A DNA stretch of 64,000 nt from Pomphorhynchus laevis (lineage: Eukaryota; Acanthocephala; Palaeacanthocephala; Echinorhynchida; Pomphorhynchidae), in the NCBI GenBank assembly GCA_012934845.2, contig WNNJ02003526.1:248001-312000 (forward strand), in the 5' to 3' direction. Shown in pieces: positions 27,001-42,185 of the stretch. Under the pieces are notes generated by a model. That model did not search any database, had not been told where the DNA came from, and saw nothing but the letters and a program-made list of their open reading frames with translations. Numbering within the stretch: the stretch's first letter is position 1; every line of letters begins with the position of its first letter. The position numbers and the translations under genes are program-made.

Positions 27001-30000
27001 ATTTATTGTTTATTTCCAAGACTTTAAATTCATTGGATCGAAGATCATCTGTATCAGGGAGTCCTGATCGTTCGTCAATTAATTCAGTTTCGTACGGAAA
27101 GGAATCAAAATGCCACCTAGTACCTTTCAATAGTTTGAACAGCTTAAACGAAGACCAAAATTTTATAGACCAAGCTGTCAACCATTGGCACAGATCTTTA
27201 TCTAATTTACTAAATGATCCTTTTGGCAAGCATGCATTTAAAGTAATATTTAGTTATAATGACTAGGATAAAATCATCTCTCCTTTGTAGAAGTTTCTTC
27301 AGTCTGAATTTAGTATCGAAAATTTGTCGTTTTGGAATGCTTGCTCGGATTACAGCAAAATATCGGACGAAAATGAGGTTAATAACATCATTTATTATAA
27401 TCATTTTATATCCTCGTTGTATGTTCCCAGCGAGCTCAACAAGCCAAAATCATATGGAATAAATTTCTCGACGTAAATTCTGTATGTTCAATCAACATTG
27501 GATCAAAATTGAAGCAAAAGTGCTTCAATTCACTCAACAATCCCACACCCGACCTATTTGAACCTATTCAAGAGCAGGTATAACTCATATTTATATCGTT
27601 TTGATTGCTTTGGAAGCTGCATTTCTTTTTGAACATTTTGAAAAACAAAAGGTAGAATTGAAAGGTAGAATTTTTTACATCGAAACGACAATAAAGATCA
27701 AATAAATTCGAATAAAATCGAAGACAAAACCACTCAAATAAAATTTAAAATATAAATTTAATATTTTGACAGAAATTTAGATACAAAATTATGGTATAAA
27801 CGAAATCAAAGACAAATTTTAAATTTATTATATCTATTTTATTAAATTCATTTTAATTATATACAAGTAATTTTAAACTAAGATTCTGTTCGGCTCTAAA
27901 AGTGTCCACAATAATTAATGGAATATATGAATAATACGCGATATATACGAAAGTAAAATTACACATTTAACTAATTAGTGTTGATGATAAAATTTTATTA
28001 TATAATGAGGAATCATTGAATCGTAACTTTTTATTTCTATAAAATGCTTGAGTAATATTTTATTTTGATTGTATAGTATATGCTTTACGAGCTATTTAAG
28101 AATTATTGGTTAAATAATTGTTGCAAATAGTAAATCAAATGTCCATCGAAACATGTACACTTTATTTACGTGATCAATTTTAATAAAAAAGACAATAAAT
28201 AAAAACGTTTATAACGGGCCAGTATTATTTTCTCATTGCATTATCGCGATATAATTTTAATCGTAAATATATGGCGTAATCGTGAATATACTACCTAAAT
28301 TTAGCTGTTTATAGGATTTTCTATATACTCGTTTTTATGTTTTAAAATAAAAATAATTAATTTTAAAATAATTTTGATCCATTTATTAATTTTATATTTT
28401 TGAGCAGGATCAATAAAAATTTATTTATTTTGATATTTCGCTAGCTGCTATAGTATCGTTAGAAGCAAAACACATATTAATCACAGCATTACTTTATTAC
28501 TATTAATTAATCTATTAATAATAAATTAATTTATAATTGATATGTAATTAATATTGAATGATCAATCATAAAAGATATATGATAACTAAATACTAATTGA
28601 CTTTTTAAATTCATTAGCAGATAAATTTGTTGATTATGCACTCAAATTCCAGATAATCTTTATTTGTTTTACACAAATGTGTTTTAAGTTATGTATCTCA
28701 ATTTATAGAATATTTTTAAATTCAATTTTTTGTATATATATCAGATAGATAAAACTCGTATCTAATTTATAGGAGTAATTTATAATTTATACTATAATTA
28801 AATTTGAAGTGTAATATATTTTTTATTTTCAAATTTCGGTTTGAATAAAAATTTAATTGATTTTATAAATAAATTATGAGTAAAATTCAGGTTGATGCAA
28901 ACATAAATAAGTTTAAATTCAATTACCTTGTTAATTAAATATATTTAATATTTTGAAATAATCTAGTAATAACCAGATTATGATATTGATGCTTCTCATG
29001 TTTTAAAATTTGTTTTTTTTACAGAGATTTAAATCACAATAAGTCAGTTTCGTTTGATTTTAATTTACTTGGAGAGTTATTTTTGTAAAGAAACCTTTAG
29101 CAGAAAATCCTCCTTATGTAAAAATAGAAATCTACCACGATAAAAAATTTGTTTTAATTTTTAAAAAGAATGACTAAATTTTAAAAGTTTTAATTTTTTG
29201 AAAGACATTCGTTTTGACATCATTTGACAGTACAATTTTAACGTTCTAATTTGACATTCACAAAATGGTTCCCGGAAAATGTTTATTTTATGATGACGAT
29301 AATGAGTTATATAACACCGTTCACTAGTAAGTAGATTACTGCATGAGAATTGAATTCTATTTGCGACTTGATGTAATTATACCCGCCAACAGTACATGAA
29401 TTTACCCGATAAGACGTTCGAGAGACTATACGCTGAGATACAGCATATATTCATATATGATATTTGTCGGAATACTTGAAGATCGTTACAAGCGCAAAGT
29501 TCCTTAGGCTGTTATGTGCGCCGAGCCTTTTTTATTACTTAAAAAGTATTGAACGATTACGTCATTCTTCTTGTCATTTTTTAGTTTCCTACTCCTATGT
29601 GATAATTATTTGTTAATGTTTTTAAGGTCAAATAATTTGTAATTAAATGTATGTTACAAATTAATAATAATGTTACTAATTCTTAATATTTTAAAATTTT
29701 TTTATACTTTTGATATTAAATATATATTTAATATATTATATATATTAAAATCACAGATTTACAGCCTAATGAAATATGACAGTTATCCGAGGTTTCTTCG
29801 ATCGGAATACTATCGTGATTGCCAAAGTTTAACTGGAATGTTTAATTGCGAATCGCGAGATATAAATGATTCGGATGCGAATACTCCTCCTGTCCAGAGC
29901 GATATGAAGGTGACAAATATCTCTTCAACAAACTAACACAATGTATTTTTTAGCCTGGCGAAAAGAGTTCAAAAGCGTTTCCTATGTTTCAATGGGCTCG

Positions 30001-33000
30001 AGGTATTTTCAAATATGTTGATATTTCTAGTCTTAATTTATCAAGTTTTCAGCTGTTATCAAATGGAAGAAGAACACACGTGAGTATCTTCACACATAAA
30101 CGCTCGAACAGAAAAAATAATGTTTTCTAAAAAACAGGTTTATTAACGATTTATTAATGATTTAAAATAATGAAATAATAAAAGTAATTCATTTTGTTTG
30201 ATTTTTTGTTTATACAAAATAAAAACCTTAATTTTTTTATAAAATAATCTTCATTAAAATACAAAAATAACGGTTTTGGTTTTATTGAACCCGTCATTAG
30301 GAATTTACTGTAGATTGTGTGAATATTCCTGGTTGCAGTATGTGAAATTTAAAAATACGTCTTTGAGAACATAACAAAGACGATTATTAAGTTAGTAAAG
30401 TTTGCAGTAGAGAATTTTGGACCTTGAGAATATAGACGGAGAAATGCTTGGAAAAATAAAATTATAATGCTAAGCATTTACTAGGTATCAAATTAAAATT
30501 TTAATAATATCAAAGAACCGTCATGTGACGTTTGTCTGGTTTAGAAGTTTGGGTAGTAAGTGATTAAGATCTAGTGAATTGAAAATCTTACTAAATCGAG
30601 GAAGATTGAGTAAATAGAATACCTATACAACACTATTTCGAACTATTTTTATTGCATTCTAAATGCACGGTGGAAAAAAATTGTTGTGGCAGAAGATTTA
30701 TAGAACGTAAATTCATTAGCCGTTGGGATAGAAAAATTGTCATAAATTTGAATGTGCGATTTATGATGACTATACCGCGATACGAATCAATAGAATCTAT
30801 ATCCCGTTTACCCACATATAAAACTTTAATGTAACACCTCCAATAGTTAGGTAATGGGTGCTTGTGTAGCAGACAGTTAAAAAGGTATGCCCTATAATTG
30901 TTAGAAGAGGAAAATACCATTCAATGCAAAGGAGATAAGGGTCGACTGCTATATTCATCTCAAATAATCTGGAAGCCCGCGTATTGTAATATTGGAAGCC
31001 TGTTATATTATGCTGTTTTTATTCTGAACGTTGCAATAACTGAATGCGCGACCTATCTGTGAGCAATACCAGTGAAACGATTTTGTGAAAGCAACTGGGA
31101 AAATTCGTGTCAACCCATGTTCAATTTAGTAGAAAAATATGCACTTCGTGGTAAAAACACTTAAACACTTAAAGTGTCTGTGGTGATCTTTAATTTTCGA
31201 CTGAGGATAGCCCTTGCGACACGGATCCACATAAAAGTTCCTGCAAAGGAGTACTCTTTCCACGCGAGATTGAATTTTAACAGAGTATATACTGTGCAAC
31301 CATATGTCGTGTACTCAAGTCCAATAAAACATAGTCACTGTAGCCTTTAATCGTAATAGTAGAATCAACAGCATGTTTTTATTAATACGAAGGTAGATGT
31401 AGTATAATTTCACTACAAATATCATTGGTATGTGTTGACATGTTCTATTAGAACACTTGAGCGAAAGGCACTCTACTGTAATCATTTATATATTTCTAGT
31501 CAGTTGTATATATCTCAAGTTCTTTTCCAATAATACGTAATAATCGGAACTTTTCAGAATCGAAACATTTTAATAAATCTTAAATATTTAATTGCTTTTA
31601 ACGTATTTTTTTGATTTGAAGGTGTGAACATTTGAATTGTATAATTTTAATAATGTTGATTTATTAATATTATTAATTTATTAATATTTAAAATATTATT
31701 AATATGATTTATTAACTTATAAGTAATTTATTACAAAAAATAGAGATCTTTTTTTTGAAAATGGAATATTTTCTTTATTTTTAATATAGTCTGATCTATC
31801 AAATATAAAGTCGTTGAAAACGGATAAATTAGCTCATGAATTATAAAATATAATTGAAACATTAAATTAACAAATGAAATTTTTTAAGTTTACTTCACTT
31901 AATATTCTAATTCTCACAGTTGTTCGTATTTTAATTCAAAGATTTTTGTTCGATTTTGTATTATACTACATTCAATCTCTCAGCGTTCACACGAGTTACA
32001 TAATTGGTAAAATTTTGCCATCACCATAGCTGTGAAACTTGATAATATTATAATCAATTAATTATTATAATGAATTATTACAATCAATTAATCATTATAA
32101 TAATGTAATATTTTTTTTAATTTTTCCCATAGAAGAACTTAATTCGAGAATATCAAAACTACCAAAGATAAAAAAAATTAGTATTTGATTTCAAATTTAA
32201 TTCAAATTGATCAACATTAGTATTATGATTAATATTAGTAATTTTTAATAATTTAAGTGATACATTTGACTGATAAATCAAGAGTTCCCATCCCTTTCCT
32301 GTTTAAATAAAATGCTTGATTGTAAATACAAACAACCGATCGAAATGTAGGATTGTAAACGAAGGCACATGTTTTAAATAATTACTTTTTAGTTATAATA
32401 ATATTATTAATATTATTGATTTATTAATATTTATTAATTATTAATACTAATTAATTATTTATTATATTTATTAGTATTTTACTTTTCGATTTTTAAGTGG
32501 AAAATGTTCAATTTTACATTTCCATTTTGTAAAATATAAAATTGAACATTTTATATAAATTTTATATAAAATATAAAATTAAAGTAACTTTGATTTTTAC
32601 GACAAGCCAATTTGCGAGAACTTTCTTGTCGAATGTCAAAATGCTGATAGTATGTAGGCATACAAGTGCCTTTGAAAGATATTTGTATATATTTTCTAAA
32701 TAAATCCTTTACTTCCTAAAGGATTTATATACAAATCTTTTAGGAAAGCATATTAACCCAAATATGCATTTATATTCTCATTTTAATAACAAAGATCGTG
32801 TGAAGTTTACCAGGTTGTATCTTATAGATAAATATTTATTAATTTAGTTTCTGTCATTAATAATAATTTAATCTAATTATTAATTTAATCACTAATCATG
32901 TAATTATTATATGACGCTTATATGTTGTAAAGAGTATATCTCCTTTATCATAGAAATTGTTTCATCTATTATTTAAAAAAGTATGTTAGAATAAAACACT

Positions 33001-36000
33001 ATATTAGAAAAACTATATAAAATGTTTACAAACTGTTCTGTGTAAATTTTATTTTAAAGTAAATATCAATCTTATTAACGTAACTTTCGATAGTTCTAAT
33101 TGTTACATTTGAATATTCGCATGTTAAAAGCTGAACACAATCTTCTATGCCACAAAATCAATTTAATTTAAAATTACATGAAACGCAGCGCCTTATACAA
33201 TCTCTTATTTCCAATGCGGTCTGTTAATAGCCGTAGGTGCAGCATTGTGTAATAAATGGTATTCCCTTGTTGTATTTCATTTTTGTTAATTTCCCATATT
33301 TACATATGATATTTATAAACATATTGATTTACATTTTGTTTTATTATTTCGTTGTAATAATTTTATAATTTTGTTAATTGTTCAATTGAATTTTTTAAAT
33401 TAACAAAAGGTGCTTTATAAACCTTTAGAATTTTTAATTCATCTGCTTTTTTTAATACAAATTGTTCTAAATTTGATTGAATAATGTAAACTTATAAGTA
33501 ATTTATTACAAAAAAAATAGAGATCCTTCTTTAATGTTTCAATAAAATGCTTCATTGTAAATACAAACAACCGATCGAGATGTAGGCTTAGAAACGAAGG
33601 AGCATGTTTTAAATAATTACTCATTAGTTTTTATACTTCATATTTATTTTATACTATAAATTAAAAATAATAATAAATTAATTAAATAAATATAAAAATT
33701 AAAAAACAAGATTTTAGATAAGTTATATTTATATAAAATTAAAATTTAAAATAAAAATCGATTTTTTGCTGACTTGTCAATACTTTGGAGAGTATTTATA
33801 GATACTCTCGGCGGTATCTACAAAGAGCAGCAATGACGTAAAGTTCTAAAAAGCATTATACCTTAGTGGGCGAATCTATAAGTGATCTATAACTGATTTA
33901 AGCGGAATAATAATGATTTAAGCTCTTAAAATATTCTTATCACTTGCTATAATCAATGTTTGGTTGTTGAAATGTAACAATATAATTATTAAATATTATA
34001 AATATAATATTTTAAAATTATTGATAATTAATAATAAATAATTTAATATTTATAAATTTAATATTTAATTAAATATTATTAAAATTAATAAATTAATATC
34101 TATCTTCAAAATTACATAATGGAATAAAAAATCATGAACTTAATTGAATTTCCAATATTTAAAATTCAATTTTTGAAATTAAAATTATTTAGAGGTCAAA
34201 AACAAAACTGCATTCATATTAACCTAGGAATGCGTAAAAGAACATGATACCTAATAGAAGAAATGTAGGGAATCTACAGATGATAACACACACCTTATGT
34301 TTTTTTAAAAAACATAAGGTGTGTGTTAAAAAACACCTTTTGTTTTTTCAAAAACGAAAAACAATGAGAAACCACTTGTCTGCCAACATTGCCGACAAGT
34401 GGTTGCCAACATTCCAACAACTACAGACATTGCCGTAACATTGTTCGCAACAATTAATGCAACATTGTCTTTAGACAATTACTTGTCTGCAAAGTGATTT
34501 CCAATTGACTTGTCTGTTAAAAAGTGTTTTTCCGACAAAAATAAAGTGTTTTACCAAAAGACAATTGGGTACCACTTATAAAGTGGTTCTTAATTATAAA
34601 CCGTTTTTTACAAACCATTTATAAAGATGTTTACACTTCAACTCTTTTTAGAACTCAAACGTTTTACAAAAAAAATAGTTTTTGGCATATGACTTTTATA
34701 CCGTATAATTGGCATTATTATATACATTTAAGCGATCAATTATAATTATTCTGTCTATTAGGCTCTCTCTTTACCCAGCAATTGAGAGTAACTTTTATTG
34801 ACCAGCGAAAAATTTGCAGAAACGATTTACTATAATCGGTCTTAACATCTACCAATTGTAATAATATTTAAAATTTAGCTGTATTCTTCCGGTTTTTATT
34901 TTTGATATCATAATATAATTTATTTATATTGTAATTTTATATTTATTCATTTCGTTATTTACTTAAGAAGAAAAAAGAACGTCAACACTAACTGATAACT
35001 CAGTGTCTCAGGTTTGATGCTGAACTCAATATAGATTTACTTGATTTTTGATGTAGCTATCTAAAACATGTATCATAATCTTACCCGCACATATCGCAAT
35101 AACGGTTAATCTGCAAATAACGTCATTAGAAGATGAAAACGCCAAACAGAAGATTCTGAATGTGCTTAATCCTGTTCTTAAGAAACTTGGGTTTATATGG
35201 TATCGTACGTACCTCGAAGATACAATTTCTGGTCAGGTAGTAAACTTAATGTTTTAAGGCATTGCCTGATTTTACCGATTATCTAGAGAATTGAGTACGA
35301 GGAACCTGTGAGCCAGATAGCATCATCTCGTCTATTTTTGAAAACTCTTTGCCTTTTGGCTTTCAAAATGCCTGATAAAGAAATCCTTATAATAAGATCG
35401 AATCCGTCGAAAACATTCGGCGATCTCTTAGCACTCTTTCAATCTTACGGGTACTCATTTAAGTTAGATAAAATACATCTAGCCGTGGTAAGATGCTTCC
35501 GCTTTATTACGAATACTTATTTATCTACTAACATATTAGATTGACACTGATATAAAAATTATTTCAATCGATGATACTGTTAAACCTTTCGACAATAAAT
35601 GTATTGCGATACGCACCAAGAGGATTAAAATCACTGGTATATTTTTAACGTTATTTTTAATAAATTGATTTAATAAATTAATTTAAATAAATTGCTTCTT
35701 TGATAACTTTTCAATATTTGTTTCAATGTAGAGGAAGCAAAATTGCTTTTCTCTTAAACAAATATAATAGGGTAGCTACTACCATACGTAGCTGCCCTAC
35801 GAAAAGTATCAGTGACTGCTGAAATCTGTTTCTCTATATTTATTTTTTCGAAACGATTGCTAGAGCAGGTCATTTAATTTTGAAATGCCAGGATGTTATA
35901 CATCTCTATGCTTCAATCCTAAACCTGTATCTACATACTAGTGTATGTATATCGTCACGAACCAGTTGCAACACTTAATAAACACCAACATCATCCTGCG

Positions 36001-39000
36001 CCAACGTGAGTACTCAGTGGAAGTAAGCACTAACGTTTGCGCAGTATGGTGTTGGTTTATATATCAATATTTATAATTATATTGTTAATTAGATTATATT
36101 AGATTATCATATATAATGTAAATAATTATATTGATAATCATATATAACTATATGTAAAAAAATATTAATATATCTAATATAGTATCATTAAATGTATATT
36201 ATAGTATCATAATTTTATCATTTAATGTTTTATTTTATAGTATTTTTATTATTTAATATAATATTTAATATTTTAGCCGATATTTAATATTTGATATAAA
36301 ATATATTAAATATAATAATATAATAATAAATATAATAATATAATAGATCTCTTGGGAATCGGAGGGATCCAATCGGAAATCACCCAAGCAGCACCCTCAT
36401 GAGGGACGATCAAGGAATGGAACGCCCGTATGGGTATTCTGGTCCGCCATAGTCGACCTGTGAATGCTTTGTCAGTCAATTAAGATATGTTTTAGCAAAC
36501 CTGTTGCCAGATTTGGAACATTTTACGCTTTATTTGAATGTTCTTGAATAAATTAAAACAATAAAAAAAACAAAAAAAAATATTGATTCATTGAAATCGT
36601 CTTGTTGGTAGTCGGTTGAATTTCATTTTGTTGAGATATTTCCAGACAATGAAATTCAACCGACTACCAACAAGACGATTTCAATGAATCATTTCAATCT
36701 GATAGAGGACCACCATGTGTATCGTCAATATAGTGCATGCTGAGGGACAAAACGATGATACAGAGACGTCCACTGATGAGTCCCGCTCTATGGAGTTGTC
36801 TGGACAGCATGCTTTCTGTCGTAATGCGACCTGATAGCTGAAGCTATTATGTAGCCAGCTAAAATACAAGTTAGTCGAAGAGGTCCAGAAATATCTAAAA
36901 AAATATTATTATATAAATATAATAATATTCAATTTTTAATATTTTAATATTATATTATGATCACTTGCTGTCGTACCGTTTATTTTTTTTAATTTTTAAA
37001 TATTAATTTTTCAAATTTTTATCTTATTTTATTAAATTTCAATTTAATATCAAAATATCAAGTTATCTTATCGTTTAAACTTTTCTACGATTTCATTGTA
37101 ATTTCAATAATTGAAATTTTTCAATTTGCACTTTGTTATTAAAATATCAAAGTCTTGAGCATGTTACGTATGAATCTGTAAAGTTTAAATACCATTTTTA
37201 AATTTACTGCAATAAATTTGTGATTGATTCAATAATAAATCAATGTATAATCAATACTATTTATATTGCTGTTTCTTGCACATTTGATTTTATAATTGTT
37301 TAAATCGAATTCAAATACAAAACAATAATATTTTAGTACCACGAATACGCATCGATTATTTCGATGCCATCCCTGACGATGAACTAATGGTTAGGTTTGA
37401 CAATAATGGAGTTTTAACATCGAAACGAAATAATCGGAATATAAGCGTAAGTAAAAATAAAAATTAAAATTTATAAATAAATTTAATAAAATTCTCAAAT
37501 TTATAAAAATGTTATCTGTATATTTAGAGTAATGTTGAAATACTAAAGTCTTCTGAGATTCCAGGGAACGGTAAGTATCTGAAACATTGAGTTAATAAAT
37601 AAATTTTAATATATAAATATATAATATATGCTTTATTTGAAGGTTTATTTATTGTTATTTTTTATTTTCTTAGTACGTATTTTCTTAAAGCGTTAAATTT
37701 CGCTTTAATTACGTTTATTTTGAAAACGTACAAATTAAATTTGAGTAAAAATAAATTTACTAGTTGATATTAAATAATCAACTAATTACTTTAATAAAAA
37801 CTAACTAAATAATGAAATTGACTTTATAATTAGTATTCTAAATTAACAATTTAGAAAATTCATAATATTAATCAATAATCTAAATATTTTTCTTAATTAT
37901 TTAAGAAATCTAATTATTTGAATCGGTTGAGAGTTTCGATTGATTACACCCAAATAAATTTTGAAATTAAACTTTCGACTCAGAAGATTGTTATTACTTC
38001 AATTTTTGTGACTCAAACGGTAGCTAAGGACTATACTAAGAGCTTTGAAGAGCGCGGAATAAATTGTTGGAATGACCACAACTTTACTATTTAATTTAAT
38101 TTTAATAAATTAAAATAGGAAAAAATATATTTAAAAGATATAGAAAATATTTTTGGTCAATTGTAAATACTAATACATATCTCAATAAATTAAAACTAAA
38201 TAAATTCAAATTAAATAGCCTATAAATTAAAATATTTAAATTTTAAAATAATAAAAACGTTACTCTAATGTTGTTTCATTTATTAATCACAACCAGCCGT
38301 AGATATCCTTCTAACCACGTTTTAAAGTACACATTGTTGTTTCTAAGATTATATGAAAAGATAAAATTAAATAGAAAGAAAGTTTTGAAAGTTTGTAAAT
38401 TATCCTACATATATCAAAGGAATCGTAAAACCCAACAGTATCATATTAGAAAATATGACTTTTAATTTTTTAAATATTTTATATTTTATAAAATTAAAAC
38501 AATATGAACGTTTACCGTCTGATAGAGAGCATCTTGCTAACCAAGCACTTCAGTTTAACCCTCAGCACAAAGGATTACTCCTCCGATATCTTAATTTCAC
38601 TTTAGCAAATCCAGAGCATGATGAATTATCTCTTACGATATTCAGGTATGCTGTTGAGGAAGCTGGTATAGATCCCGATGTCTGCCTCTCATCTATTCAA
38701 AGCTCATCTGATGAAATGATTCTTAAAATGGCAAACATTTGCAAGAACAAAAATATTAATCATGAAAGCAAATCGCATCTATCAGATGATAAACCAGATA
38801 ACCATTTATGTAAATTGGATTTACATAGTGAGGTTACAGCAAGCAACACTGATTCTGCAGGAGATCATATCAATTATTTGCATAATATAATTAAGACGAA
38901 CGGTCAATTAAACAGCTCGGTAAGCCTAAAGGCAAAATCAGAACTACTAAATGAACTAAAGCGCTTAAATGCTTCCAACAGCATTCAATAATTTAATTAA

Positions 39001-42000
39001 TAATATTGCAAAATTTAAAGAATATAATTTACTTATAATAATTCTAAATAATAATTATTAATAAAATATAATAATTTCAATTTTAAAAATTGAAACTACA
39101 ACAGCGATTTCTTGACAAATAAAACCAAATAATGGACCAGTGGTTGACAAGATTTTTCTTGTCAACCACTGGTCCGGGTGTCTGGTCGTGGAGGCAGTGC
39201 ACGAACCAAACTACTCCAGACATCGCGATTCTAGGCGACAAACCAGAGTTCTCTTTCAGATAGCCAAAGGCAGTCTTCGGTCAGTTTCGAGATTTGATCT
39301 CTCAACCGGTACCGAGGTCTACTTTGAAGTCTCTTTCCAGAGAGTCCGGCCTGGAAATCCCTCAGAGTAAGGCGATCCCGAGACATCCTCAGAACGTGTC
39401 TTAGCCATCTCAGCTGATTTTCTTCGATGTGAAGAAGCAGCGACTTTGAGCCGAGTCTTTCCCAAAACGTTTAGGATCCTCTCTTGTCATAGATAGTTTG
39501 AGGAGTTTTCTGTTTTCTAACACGAAGGTTCCTGATTATCCAATATATCTTCGAAATTGACATAAAATCAAGTTATAAGTGCTCTCCAAACTTCCCCCAA
39601 ACCGCCTTTTTCGCTTCGGTAACTATTCGAGCTGAATCTCTTTTTGCCCTTCGGTACTTGTCTACAGCTTTCATTGATTTATCTGACAAAGTTACCTTAT
39701 AAGCTAGCTTCTTCTGTTGGACAAAATCTCTAACTGTTGGTGTCCACCAAGTAGTTCGAGTATTTCCTCCGCGACATCTCCCATTCCTGATAAGTGTTCT
39801 TCCGGATATTGCTGGAAAAACGTTCTTAGACAGAAACATCTGCTAGACGCTCTCAGCACGCCCTCACACAACGTTTGGGTTTACCAGGCTTGTCTGGCAT
39901 CTGATTCTGCCATCGAAACTTACTAACTACAAGGTAGTGGTCGTTTGACAGCTCATTCCCTCTCTTCACACGAATGTCCAGAACATAACGCCGCATATCA
40001 GAAGAAACGATTACAAAATCGATTATTTATCTTTGAGAAAGATAATCCTGATTCCATAAAACTACCGTTAATTTATATCCTAAATATGACATATTTAAAT
40101 CATAAAATAATTAAAAAAATAAAATATAATACATAAAATAATAAATTTTAAGAATTGCAACAATATGTAATGATATTGGCTTTCTTCAAAATCATTTAAA
40201 TTAATAGATACATATATTTTAAACTTGGTTACTATAAAAATAACATCAAGCAGAAAATAGTAAAATATATAAATCAACACAGTAATATTAAAAATAAATT
40301 TAAAATCATTAGCGGAAAATTTTTATGGATGGATAATAAATAATATACTTTGTATTAGAATAAGATACTATATAATCAAATTTAATCAGAAGAAATACGT
40401 TCTTAACACATATTTGACCCCGATGCTATGAAATAAAATATAATAATGAAATAATGAAATAATAATTAAATAATGAAATTTTAAGAATTGCAACAATGTG
40501 TAATGATATTGACTTTCTTCAAAATCATTAAAATAGTTTAATAGATGCATATTTTAAACTGGGTTACTATAAAAATAACATCAAGCAGAAAATAGTAAAA
40601 TATACAAATCAACACAATAATATAAAGAATAAATTTAAAATCATAAACGCAAAATTTTTATGGATGGATAATAAATAATATACTTTGTATTAGAATAAGA
40701 TACTATATAATCAAATTTAATCAGAAGAAATACGTTCTTAACACATATTTGACCCCGATGCTATGAAATAAAATATAATAATGAAATAATGAAATAATAA
40801 TTAAATAATGAAATTTTAAGAATTGCAACAATGTGTAATGATATTGACTTTCTTCAAAATCATTAAAATAGTTTAATAGATGCATATTTTAAACTGGGTT
40901 ACTATAAAAATAACATCAAGCAGAAAATAGTAAAATATACAAATCAACACAATAATATAAAGAATAAATTTAAAATCATAAACGCAAAATTTTTATGGAT
41001 GGATAATAAATAATATACTTTGTATTAGAATAAGATACTAGATAGTTATTTCAGAGAAAATACATCATTAGCATGTATTTGGCCCCGCTGTTATGTTGGG
41101 TAGAGGAGTTAGGGTCGAAGCCTGATAGCATAGCAGTTCTTCTTGACGACCTCTAATCCTTATTCTGATACAACGTCTGTTATTTATCAGTCAATTAATA
41201 AAAATGATTTTTATTTTAAATTTCAATTTTTTATTTTTACTTGATATAAATTATAAAAAAGTTATAACAATTATTAATTTTATTATTTAATTATTAAATA
41301 ATGATGTAAAGTATATTTGTAATTTAAGAATTGCAACAATTTGTAACGATATTGGTTTTCTTCAAAATCATTTAAATAATTAAATAGATACATATTTTAA
41401 ACTAGTTTACTATAAAAATATCATCAAATAGAAAATAGTAAAATATATAAATCAACACAATAATATTAAAAATTAATTTAAAATCATTAGCGGAAAATTT
41501 TGATGGATATTTTTTATGATTTATATGGATGAATAATAAATAATTTTATCACTTTTTTGTGATAAAATTTTTTCATAAAATTTTAGTGCGTTTATGAAAT
41601 TTTCAAAAATTAAATTAAAATTTGTAGAAAGTTTTACCTTCAATTTAAAAATCTACTTATCTTTTTAATTAATTGCTACTATCAAACTAGTAATATATAG
41701 TTTGCTTCCTAATTTCTGAAACGCTATGAAACGTTTAATTAGTTGACCGCACAAATATGTCAACTTAACATTAAGAACGTGATCCATGATTTAAATTTAG
41801 GAACAAGGCATTAAATAGTGTTGAAAATTTTGATTACATAAAATTTCTGATTACAAATTGTTGGAAAAATTAATGGTACGAACAGCCGAAAAATCAGATC
41901 ATCTAACTGAGTCTACGTAAAGTTAAAATAATTATTAATAAAATTTAAATAATTAAATAATTATAAATAATTAATAATTGTAATATAAGATGTTATGTAA

Positions 42001-42154
42001 TTTACAATCTTTAAAATTGAACTTTAAAATTGAAATTTAAAACAAAGGTCAATTTTTATGAATTGACTAATACATAATAATGCTAAATCAAAATTTAATA
42101 ATTAAATAATAAAATTAATAATTGTTTTTAGATCTTCTATAATTTAAATCAAGG

Positions 42155-42185
<31 letters not shown>

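Noticed and set aside
30652-30834. 60-codon plus-strand frame at 30.7 kb
   Set aside because: It overlaps the RT-like minus-strand frame and has no family resemblance of its own.
36755-36810. Possible hammerhead at 'gtccactgatgagtccc'
   Set aside because: Box I, a GTCCA/TGGAC stem and a GTC are present, but there is no GAAA box and no proper stem II. Part of the region also reads as coding-like (GQNDDTETSTDESRSMELSG).
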